This document shows positions 11,501 through 23,500 of a DNA stretch of 64,000 nt, in pieces; within the stretch, counting starts at the first letter, position 1; each line of letters opens with the position of its first letter. A program made the translations under genes and the position numbers. Origin of the DNA: Opisthorchis felineus (lineage: Eukaryota; Platyhelminthes; Trematoda; Opisthorchiida; Opisthorchiidae); the NCBI GenBank assembly GCA_004794785.1, contig SJOL01002940.1:50125-114124 (forward strand), read 5' to 3'. The notes beneath the pieces were generated by a model. It did no database searches. It was not told the DNA's origin and worked only from the letters and a program-made list of their open reading frames with translations.

Positions 11501-14500
11501 ATTTTTGGTTCCATTATAATGCACCGCAAACAGTTACTGACTCACACAACACTCTGCCTACTCGAACCATCCACTTGTCTTGTGGGCTGACCTGGCGGTG
11601 GCCTAAAACAATTGGTGCAAATGACAACCGTGTAGTCACATTATTCTCAGTTCGTAAGCTGAGGTGTTTTGAAAACGTTTTCTTGGCAAATGGGAACATG
11701 CAATATTTTCATATAATGTCTTCTCACTTTTGCGTTAATCCTTGTTGCGCAATTGTTTGCCCAAAAGCTTCTATGGTATTCAGTCCTAAAACCTTCTGCT
11801 ATGTATGAGGGAATAAACATTAGTTTGCCAGCGATTTTCAGTTGACGTACAGAGTTAGCTGTAAAAGGAGTTGGCCAAATAATGAAACGCTCAAACACGC
11901 AAAGCTTTTCATCCTTATTGGAATTCACCAGGTTGGTAAAGAGGTCTCGGATACGTGGCTTCTTTTTAAGAGTCTCAGGTCATTTTCTAGTTTGAGGAGG
12001 TTCGGTGGGTTTCATTTGATTTTTCATCATGTAATTGAAGCTAATCTATGCTGGAAAGCCAAGAAGCAATGTAAAGCTGTTTCGTTTTTATTGGAAATCA
12101 TTACCAACGCGTCTCTCACTAAACTACAGAATGTTTCGAAACTCTGATCTTCCAGTTATTAGTTTGAACAATTAACCGTTCGGCCACCAGAGGCTGATCG
12201 GCAGTGTGATTAACTCGCACTTAGGATATAGTGCCAGTCATCTTCCAGTCGCGCAAGTCACATCATTTGTTGACTAGTCCCCCGAGTGATGACTTCTCAG
12301 ATGGAAGTTTTACTCTTCGCGTGAAGTTACTCACAACGCGGAACCCCACCGGGAGACCTGCTGCGAGAATGATAAAAATGTAAAAGAACCTTACGAAAAT
12401 ATACTGACACACTAAAAAAAGCGAAAAATTGATGACCACATGTATAAGAAATCGCTCAGTTGTAGCACCCTTTCGGTGCCTAGCTGCCATTCTGCCTGAA
12501 GAAAGCACGGGGGCTGGGATATTGTCCGGTTGCCCAAGCCTAGACAGGAGAAGTCGAGAGACAGAGGTCGGGTTTGAACCACGAACCTTGCGGTCAGTAA
12601 ATTCGCACTCTAACCACTGAGCTATCTCTCCCGATGTATAAGACGGAACCTTTTAGAAGTGAACAGATAAGTGTGGAAATCAGTCTTGAAAGCTTGCTTA
12701 TTTTAGGAACGCAGGAAAGCAGGATGGAATCTGGGGAAAAACAGAAGAGAAAAGTTCTGTGCGGCACCGAAGAGTCTTCATCTGTTATGCTTCAACTGAT
12801 TCATTGTTCCAGCGCAGGTTTCTGTACATTTTCTCATCATGTCACTCGGTTGCACAGTTCTATGTCAGATCTTACCCCAGGTAGATACCAACACGAGCAT
12901 TGCCAATTCATTCTATGAACAGGTGTTTAGACCGCTGCTGAAATGTTTGAGTGATGACGGGTGCGCCGGCTCATATAATTCCCGTAGAGAGTCAGTCGAT
13001 GGTTACACATTTCTCACTGGACAAGAGCTCGCGGAATGCAACCCGGGAACATGGTGGCTTTGAAAAATAGACACGGTTAACTGATCCGCTCAGGCTCCAT
13101 CGATTAAAATGAGCAACGATGTCATACATTGTAACCAGCTGACTGAGATCAGCTCATCCAGTGGCTCGTAAAATCCGTGAATTTGATTTTCGTGCTCGGC
13201 AAAGGAAATGAATAAATTGTGCTTAGCATAGCATATGTGAGATGTACATTTATGATACGACCTCACACTGAATAGGTCAAATAGGGAGTACGACGCGAAA
13301 AATAGAGCGGTATACTGGGATTTGTGTGCTTTGAGGCGAGTAATTGGGAAGAACAGGTTACTCAGCTTGATGGGTTTACAGTAGGTCTTCGCCGAGCAAG
13401 CCAAATGATGTAAACGACCAGAAATGTGTTCAGGCACCCCTTGGAACTTCGGATCCATACCCATGTGCATTTAATTGATGCGCAACCTGTTTATATTACT
13501 TTGGCCAACAGTTTTATTACTTGAATACTTGAATATTCCTGAATACTTCGCTTTGTGAACCGGTCAGCAGGATTGCGGCACTGTAGGAAACAGATCGGAA
13601 CGGCTAGCCGCTCTCTTTAGCTCAGATGTGAGTTCCTTCAATATAACTTAATCTTGTGTTCTCTGGTATCCTTTTTAATGACAAGTAACAATTTATTTGA
13701 CGCCGATGTTTGAATTGAAGGCTAGAACAGATGCGTTTTTGAACAATATGTGGACGACAGACTACTTACTCTTTTAAGTAGTAAAATTTGTCACACAAAT
13801 CACACTGAAGAAAAATATTTCAGACTATGATTCGTGTATATAGGTCTTTCATCTTCTTTGGGTAAGCTTTTAAAACTCGACGTTAGGATAACTAGTTATC
13901 GGTCCTGTTGAAAAACTGTCGACCGAAAGAAAACTTACCTGACTAGATCTCTGAGGGCATGTCCAAAAATTTTCCCCCGTTGTACTGTAGAGCCTTGGGG
14001 GATCATATGTGATGGTCTACTCAGACTTAGAGTGAAGGTGAATGTAATCTGCCAAGTAGAAATGGGACCATGAAAACAAGAAGCTTTTTATATGAATACA
14101 TGTGGTTCAGAGTTGTTTCAAATGGAAGCAGTCAAAAGCTAGAATCACATGCAATTTTGTCGATAAATCGGCCCTATTTTATCATATGCGTTCGCTGAAC
14201 TTCCCAGATCAAAGTATAAATACAATCGATACATATTTTACTGTGTTCTGGTATCATATCTGGCGTATAGCAAAGATCACGTACAGTTTCGGCTCTGGCT
14301 AACTGAAATACAACGTAAATGGGTTCCACCACTCCCCTATCGAAACGTCATTGATCTCCTTCCTAATGGGTACAAAATGACCCTGGCATTGAACTCTTCA
14401 GGTCCTTTACTGGAGTCCACCTACAAGCTGAACCGAAACACTGACTCTTGATAGTACTCCGTGCTGAAAAATAGCACGTGAAAACTACAATTAAACAGCA

Positions 14501-17500
14501 GCCCTCAACCCTGGTATCATGCAGGTCAATCTCGGGTGGGTAAGGGCTGTAGATCCGATAAATAGCAACCAGGTGTGTATCACTTGTACGGAACCCCGGG
14601 GATCCACATGGATCAAGGATAGAGGTTGGTCATGTGAGAAGAAACTTATTCTTTTTGGTTTCCATATATGAGAATCGGGAAGGTCACAATTTCAATTCGA
14701 AGGGGGTGGAGATTCCGGCCCATGGAGTGACGAAGGAAACAAGAAAGCTTCTGGGAGCATGATGGTGCACAGTGAATTCAATTAACCGACATGCTGAACT
14801 AGATTCAGTATATGCATATCTACGGGTAGCGGACTCAGCTTGATAACTCAAACACAAGCGACTGTTACACGTATGGCCCACATGACAGGATTAACCACAC
14901 AACTGATATAGACAGAATCATAGGTTAGGAATCGGAGAGGTCAAGCTCATAACATGAGCTAACGATCCAGCCAATGGGTCTGCCCAGGTAGCAATTTCTT
15001 GTTCCGTGTATAAGCATGTATAACCGTGTATAAGTGTTACGTGTATAAGCTAAAGCACAGAGCCAATCAGCAACCTCCCACTGACGCTCCGCCACACCAC
15101 AACGCACCGACAGTATCACCTCGAGTGCTGATAACACGCTTGCAAAAAAATGCCATGTTCCATGAGCAATAAGATCACCAAACCCCCAACTGATTCTCCA
15201 AGCAACAGTCAGTCGAATTGAATTTACAAGTTTATATTGCGCTTGAGTACCATTACTCTGTTGTGTTCGTTAGCGTGCGTGGTAGTGAAAAAACCTCCTC
15301 AACCAGTATATCTCGGTCACTCCCCTTCACTTTTTAGCAGGTCGGTAATTCAGCTTTGAGTCTCTTGGAAGGAAAGAGAAGAAGCTCATGAAGGTAATTT
15401 GCAGCGCGTATTTCATTATATTTGTAGAACAAAAGAAAACCACTGGTGAAGCCGACCGCAGACAGAGTACCACATAATTGCACGTATACTGGAGGAATCT
15501 AGAAGACTTATTTCGGTAGGCTAATGCAGACGGGCTAGCTTCAGTGGCTTCGTTAGGAGTGACACATGATGGAGCTTACTATTCTACCAGTAAGTGGTTG
15601 CGTTGACACTGAGTCTTGTGTATCTTGGTTTGTGGCACTAACTGGGAGTCAGATTTGCTTCCAGTTTAGCTTCAATAACTGCTGTGGTGAATTGCTGAAC
15701 GCAAAATTTGTTGGGATACACGGAAAAATTTTGTCTAGTGTAAGTTATTGAAAAAGTCATAGTTGAGGTCATTTTCGAAGTGGAGTTTCATTGAAGAATC
15801 TCAATCAAGACTTCCGAAAGCGTTTATTTGTCCTGGGGACAATAGCCCGAGCACTCCGCCGTTTCTGATGGGCTCTTATGTGAAGTAATGCACAACACAA
15901 TAGTACACAGCGACCGTATCTAGCCAAATCGGAAGTTCATTAGGCCTGTATTGCAAGAAAGACATTGCGTGTAATTTTAGGTTGCAGGTTGACTTTGAAG
16001 TAGGGCCAAGCGAGCGAAATTCGAATTCAGCTACGTGGGACCAGCGGCAGACTTCACGGTCAACTTTGAAGACCACGCCGTTGACACAGCGCTCCTCTAG
16101 CTTACGTCTAATGCACCTGAATTGTCAGGCGGACGTGAGCTTCGTGTCTGCCCCTGTTTTTGGCATTCGAATTTAGCTACTAACGCATCGGCAAGTAGTG
16201 GAATGTACAACTACGATCCAGAATACACAAGCAGTGCACTAGTTTCTATGGCAGTCTGTTTTTGTAATTGCGGAAATACAGAAAGTCACAACGGTTTGGC
16301 GTTTACGGGGATATAGTCGATTGTACTCATGACGAATAAATTGTTTTCCATTTTTTTGACCTTGAGACTCGCGGCTGGGCATTTTTCTCAATGTTACTTA
16401 ATGGAAACCTCGCAACACCGTTCCCGAAGCTCCACCAGATTGTGCTCAGGGCCGATGTCCGTTTGCATAAGATATAGATGCATACCAATTATCTGTTTGC
16501 TGTCTTCATCGGTCATAGTTTTGGTGAGGGTTCACACACCCGGTACCAGCTTAATTGCCCTTGTTTAACCGACAACTGTGGTATAAATGGCGAGTTTCTG
16601 GATTGTTTCGCTTACTAGAGTGCCACTGAATCCCTAACTACCGAAGAGAGAGGGGACCGAGATAAGTCAGGATCGGCGGGGGGGGGAGGTTATGAACGAG
16701 TCCCAAAGGTTGACATTGAGCGCATCATGTGAGCGAAACAGTACGACAACCAAAAGTGAATACTAAGCAAGGTCACCTGCTGATGGCTAGTGTGGGACAG
16801 ACTGCAGATATCAATAAACACAAACTGTTGACAAAGGAATGTGTTTAGCGGACTAGTAAGGCAACTGAAACCAAGATTTCATCCAAAAATGGAGGAGGAC
16901 ATAAGAAATGTTACTGAACTCAGCTTTCACCTAAGTGATTCATGCAAAAAATTGTCACTAATGTGAGAGTTGATGTGATAGGATTGACTACCTTACCAAT
17001 GTGATGTATATGGTGAATAAGTTATATCAGCTGTTGGTGGTTTTGGGATGGGTAGAATTCACGTTCACCTTACTCTCGTTTGAACAGTTCTCCTCGTGTC
17101 CTGGCGCAGTTATTCTGGGGGAATCTCTAGACTCGAGTTTCACTCCAATTAGAGGTCATCAGCAGTGCATGTCCATGGTCGTGCCAGAGTTTGAACTACA
17201 GATAGTTGACATGCGAGACGAACGTGTTACGACTACCCCACAAGCGCAGACTGGACTTACCTGGATTAGCATATGTGAGCAGGCGAGAATGTTCACGCAT
17301 GAGCGTTAGTTAACTTCAAAGCAGGGAAAGCTATACAGCTTTATAGACGCTGTGAGATACCCACATTGAGAGGCAAGAAAAAGCATGCTAAACAGCAGGC
17401 TTGAAACGGTCCAGCTAGCTGGACCTGAGAGTTCTTTTTTAACATGATATATTTCCTGAGATAACCCAAAGTCCGGCAACCACTGGGAACTGAGAACTCA

Positions 17501-20500
17501 CTTACCGTCCTCGGGGAAGGTTCATGTGTCTTGATAGGCATGCCGATGCACTTGTCACAGAGTAAATCATTGGTAAGCTGTTTCAGAAAACAGACGGTAG
17601 AGAGTGGAGGACACAAAATATGGGTAATTCCTGGAAAAATTGGACATAAAATATACATCTCACACAACAGCTGAAGATAGAAAACATACCACTGGACGGA
17701 AAATAGCCTTCCAAAGAACTACGAGTGGAAGACTTCTCATGATGTTTCTCAAGATTTGGTCCAGAAACAGAGGGATATCTCTTGTAGTATTTCCAGCAGT
17801 ATTGTAAACCATTCTCAGATGAGTGACCCGGTGCTTCTTAAATGATTGAATGCATTCTAATTCAAGAATCTTTGTAACAGCCAATTTATGAAAAACTGCG
17901 ATATGCACAAGCAGTTCTTTACAATGAGAGCGAGAAGGAACAAGGGGCCCAAACCTAAACTACAAGTCTCACCTTGACTTCTGCCTCAGAGAAAACGTCA
18001 GCGTGCCGGTAGATTGTAAAACAAATGCGGTGGGCATTGTCAATTTGCAAATCAAATGTCTGTAACAGAACAATGAAGTGCAAGATTATCCTAGGCGCAG
18101 CGTTGTAGGGAGGGTGTAGAGTTAATAAAAATCGACCCTGTCAGAGGAAACGTGCCTAAAAAGGTAACCAGAACCTGTGTAGTGTAGTAGTACCTTGTCC
18201 TATGAGGTGCTGTTCCCTCTGGTTTTTACCAGCATTATTATACGAAGGGCAAACCAGAGATTCCAAGTCCACATGTTTGCACTTAGGTTTTGAGCATAGG
18301 GGGGACGAGATGGCTCAGTGGTTAGAGCGCGAATTTACTGTCCGGTAGGTCCGTGGATCGAACTCGACCTTTGCCCCTTGACTTCCCCTGTCTATGTTTG
18401 GAAAATCTGGCAGTATCTCAGCCCTCGTGCTTCCTCCGGGTGGCATAACAGTTAGGCGCTGAAAGGGTGCTACAGCTGAACGACGTTTTATTTTTGAGCG
18501 TAGCGTATTGCGAGTAGTTGAGCGAACCACTGTGGACTGAGGCGAAGTACTGCTAAGAAGAATCTGCGAGACATCTCAGAGATGACCTAATGAACGTGGC
18601 TATGGTGCTCACACACTTTAATTCTGTAGTGCAGGCAAATGAATTTGCGTGAGGAACAAAACTTTCGACATGAAAATATCGTTATTTTGCCTCTGCACAT
18701 CAGGTCCCCTGATTAGGGCATATATATAGAGCCCAAATCCGGTGTACGACTACGACGCACGTTTTCGTGCTGTGGTGGTTTTCTTGGACTTTTCAGTGAA
18801 ATGTCAATAATATCCATATCTGCCTTGTTCACTAACCTGAAAAATGAAGTGACCTTTCCAAGGGGAAATTCACTTTGGCAACACGAAGCTGGTCGAACAA
18901 GTGGCTCGAGAAGTGTCAGCCCCTAATTAAATGTTGCATGTCAGCTTTTATAGGATCGTGCTTTCTGATCAAAATAACAAACTTTGATATGGTATTGGAG
19001 TTTGAAATCCTAAGAAGCGGATTGCCCAAGTCCAGAAGGAATAAAAGCACCTCAAGGAGCTCGAAATCCAGATTTTTATAAGATTGCCTCCACATAGAAT
19101 AGATAGATATCACTTGAAAAGAACTCATTGTACATTGAAAACATTCCAGCTTCGAACTTCGAATCGAAGCTGTCTCTAGTACTCCTTGGAGGATCGCTAT
19201 GTTTAGTTCTTCTGTTGCAGATGTTGGCTCGACTCCGTACATTTTCAATACCGATTTTCAGGGATCTGGTAACCCCCATTTTTAATCTCAGCCGTTCACA
19301 TATCAGCAGTCCGACAAAGTGCACTATCTTTGGTCTGTCAGGTATAACGTAAAGGGAGTAAAATCAATCGCGCAATCAGTATTGGACAACAAAGTAACCC
19401 GCATTACCCAGCTTTCTAGGGCGGATTCGCGTTACTATTCTGCGGTCCATATAGTATAGTCACGTGAGATAATGGTGAAGTGAAGGAAGAAGGCATCATT
19501 GCTAGCGATCTTCTTACGAACGATTGAAAATAATGTAGGAAACGCACCATAGTAGACAGTAACTTCAGTGAAGTTCCATCCCCATTTTTAGCTCGATAAA
19601 CAAATCGAGTAGTCGACCAGTTGAGTAGTTGGTCCACCCATCTACGTCAAAAGCTTGTTAGATCAAGGGTCATGCACACTTCGTTGATCATCAAAAACGA
19701 CTAATGCAACACTGTTATAGACGTAAGATTCGGTTGCAATCCAGATGAGTCTCCGGCTTAATTTAAAAGTGGGTGTTTATAACCACTAGGGTGGTGTTCA
19801 AGCATGGGATAAGCCTACTGGAAGTTCTGGGGCCAGGTCTACGTGATCAGCCCCAAGATGCGACATTGAGTTGTCTAAAGTCTTCATTGACCTTTGGAGT
19901 AGTGTCATTTGAAGGTCTGCTACAACAACAGAACATCTATTCTTTGGGCTAAATGAATAGAATGGTTTGTCGTCAATTAATTAAGTTTTCGCTGCTTTCA
20001 CCGACAGCTAGAGCCACTAACCTAGGAAAACTGTCAAACATATGGAACCTGTGGCCTCAAGTTTGCGACGTCTTTCTGTGTACCATGCTAATAATTAAAG
20101 CTTTGGGGACTGCAGATGGAGTGAATCTTTAGCAGTGCACAGGGCACGTCTATCACAGCAAGGTGGGACACAATTTTTGGTCTATTGTAGTTCATTTAGT
20201 TATTCTGAGCAGCTATTCACACTGGAAGAAGTTCGAAGTGGGTCTGAATTATCGACCAGGAACTGTGCCGGGTACAACGTCTAAGAAGGTTTAAAAAGCT
20301 TACCTCATTCCATTGCGGATTAGACTGATGCGCAACCACGTGAGTGCGGGCAACCTCTTCAAATTGTGCGAATGAATCGACTTCAATACAGACATGATAA
20401 CCTTTTGAAGCAAGCAAGATATAGTTAGTATTAGGACATGTGCAAACAACTCTCTGAAAGATATATGACTATATTGACAATTATGTGTGCTATCAATTGA

Positions 20501-23500
20501 GATTTCGTCTTGCATGCTGAAAAGTCGCGAACCACTGTGCAGCTGTTTCATCCTTAGTTGGAATCATCATTAGCCGTTTCGAATCCGCGTTATATCCTGT
20601 CTAAGTGCGAGCTAATCAGCCATTCGTGACCAGGCGCTTTAGTGTTCAAAATGCCAGCAGGGAGGTTGCGGAATGAAGACCCCCTGGACTTCCTTAAGTC
20701 GCGCACCAATGAGGATTTCCATAGGGACGAAACCACAGTAAAGTGCTCTTTGGCTTTTCATCACAGATTGAGTTCACTTACAGGACAAAATCTCAACTGA
20801 GAATTCCCACATGTCTTTACGCAACCAAGACTTGTATGTGTTTCTGGCTAGGCATATAACTTTACATCCCCTCTCCTCTGAGTGGAAATCCGATGGAATC
20901 GCTAGGCTGAAAGTGTCACTAAAATTAGTTACATCCCGGCGAATTCCTTCAGAGAACAGCACCGCATTTTATTACCAATACATGAACACCAAACTTCTTA
21001 TCATTTGAAGAAAGCAGTGTTGAATCAAATTTCCAGCAATAACCTTGGTAACTTGAGATGCGTTGAAAATTATTGGGAAAAAATATTTCTAATGCAACTC
21101 GTATCCGCCCTTCGGCACATTTCCCGACCAACTGTGGTTACTCAATTTTGCAAAGAGTAGGCAGAATGTAATGCATCTCGAACTTCAGTCGTTTGTTATG
21201 TGCATTTGTGGCACACGAAAGTGACTTATGAAACTCAGCAGTATAACTTACTGTCCAACTCGTCCAAGCCCTTGATGCCATGTACCGTGGTTCGTAGTAT
21301 ACCTGTCCTCCCCGGGGCTTCTGGAAAACAATAATATGACAATGAGGCATGCAGTAGGATTTGGCTTCTTATGAGGTTTGGTTCTTGTTGATTTCAGCGG
21401 GTTGTTGCTAATGGCGCTGGTAATTAAACTTGATCTGCTCTAGCGCGACGTACTGACGAGTATAAGAGAGTCAGCTGCTGAAAATTCACGGCAGAATCTG
21501 TCCGAACAAAACAATCACCCACGGGAGTTTGAGTGAAATTAATTGCCGTGACGTGACACCATTTATGCTGAACACATGTGGACTCGTTCCATTACGTCCC
21601 CTCGATAAGTAGAATCATAGGTCAGGCCCTTTGGTGTACCGATTAAGGCAACCCTGTATACCACATGGAAGCGAAATGTAGTATCAAGGATGACAGACGA
21701 GAGTATTTTATGGTGCTATTCTCTATATGAAGTAAGCAATCACGTATTACTAACAATCCCTCTGTGGTCTGCGTATCCACAACAATGTACTGCAGCAACT
21801 ATTCAGGCTGGTGACCTGTTTAGTGGCTCATACTCAGGACATCTGAAACTCGAGATGAATGATTTCGCTTTAAGTCTATTGGTGCATGCTGCAGCAACTG
21901 GAATGTCACACCCTAGAGCATTCTGGCGGGATTGTGATAACACATTCCGTTGAACGTCGGCTGACTGTAGTTCAGGACTCGAAACAGTGTACTAAGTAAT
22001 GCTCATAGCAAGACTTAGTTCAGTTGGTACTATGTTGACATGGAAACGCTGTAAAGAAAGTGGAAAGAATGCAAGATGTTCCAATAATGTTAGTCCCATT
22101 AACTTTAACGTCAATAAGAACATGTGAAAAGATACCGCAGTAATGGAACTCACCTTCTAACAGTGCCATCCCGGTTTTGTTCAGTCTGACTATCTGGATG
22201 GATCGTTCCAGTAGGTGATTGTTATTGTAGATGAAAGGGGTGTTGTTTAATGAAGAACAAAAAAAACACAATAACTACTTTGAAGAGTTCTCGTCACATA
22301 TGACAATGAAAACTACTTGAGTGTGACTGTTCCAAACTTTCTGACCATTCAGCCATTACTTTAAAGTTCCACAAGATATGACTAGTTGTTTTATGGAACT
22401 GTAAAAATCATTAGAATAAATCGGTCTTCGTGTATATTGCCACAATCGTAAATCGGCTATTTGCACTGAAAATCTTGACGACTTCGCCAAATTTCAGTCA
22501 GGTTTATGAAAATGAAAAGCTGACGTCAACTTAACTGGGAGTCCATGATGATGTTGTGGTGCCTGGCTGGAGCCGTAATGAACCACTACAACGCTGTCTC
22601 TCGAAAAGTCTCTATGCGCCTTTCTACCCAGGCAATCGTTTTTCACCAAACGCTGTTGGTTCGCAGCCGTATACGGTAATAATGAGCTCAGTCGTACTTC
22701 TGCGTCTCTGGAGCATTTTACGCGCTGTTCCATGTTCATCTTAACTGTTTCCGAAATTCAGAGCTTTCCTCTTCGAAGAAAGTTCATTCGCTCGTCTGTA
22801 AACTCTACTCTTAACAGGAGATCCATATGTATTCCAGCTGAATCTCTCTTTTATGATGTTCTATTCAAATGAATGTGCTGCGCAAAGGCCGTCTTATGTC
22901 TTAGTTGGGAAAATAGAAATACCCAAAGGTGGTTCCTATGTGAGAGAGATTTTGTTGAGTATTTCCATCTGTCTCGCAGCAAAAAAATGCACATCACTGC
23001 CAAACTTCTGATGAGAATGTGGAGAACATTTTGGTGGACTCATCACCACTCTCCTTTCAAAGTGACCATGAACCCTACTTTAAGGTTTACCGGCATGTAC
23101 ATTTGTAGACTGGTTGGGCTCCCCACTGGTTTGGGTGAAGGATAACAAGTTGACAAGCCCAGAAGCTTCATGAGACACTACGAAGGCTAGTGGGAGACGG
23201 AAATCGCAAAGATCTTAGATTCTCGCCTACCTCTATCTACATCTAGTATCTGTGTGTAGAAATCGGTCTTACTGAGCTGAAAAGACACAGAAGGCCGGTA
23301 CTACCCATCTAAAACTGATTTCTTCCGTACTTTCGTGTCTGGTTTATGGAAATGGAAGTTGTTTTGAACAATAATTGTCGTACTGTTCCACCGCTGACTC
23401 CAGATTTCACGTGGTTCACCTCGAGGCAGTAGACTTTGAATATAAGTCAACATTTGGTCATACAGCTCTATTTTCCTCCTGTGTCAGAAATATTGCTTAT

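Larger units (their letters stand above)
8327..13938. other. Repeat-rich intron before the RhoGAP exons
   Basis: It holds a decayed hammerhead repeat (9.57-9.71 kb), a family-3 copy with an inverted segment (9.81-9.89 kb) and a long inverted repeat (10.56-10.89 kb). A family-2 copy (12.03-12.32 kb) and a SINE (12.42-12.64 kb) follow. A minus open frame at 13.09-13.47 kb was not accepted as an exon. Confidence 0.5.

Noticed and set aside
13090..13470. Minus open frame of 126 codons
   Set aside because: No homology, no convincing splice sites, and the C2-to-GAP exon is found at 13939-14048.
17660..17908. Minus open frame with a GTATGT donor, between two C2 exons
   Set aside because: The flanking exons join directly in phase 0, and the frame has no C2 similarity.
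18301..18372. Functional tRNA gene
   Set aside because: The acceptor and anticodon arms do not form a proper cloverleaf, and the same tail occurs at a second locus, so it is a SINE head.
18916..19248. Minus open frame with [17 protein letters not shown] as a C2 exon
   Set aside because: The phase does not fit, and the 17973-18059 exon fills this part of the C2 domain with correct phases.
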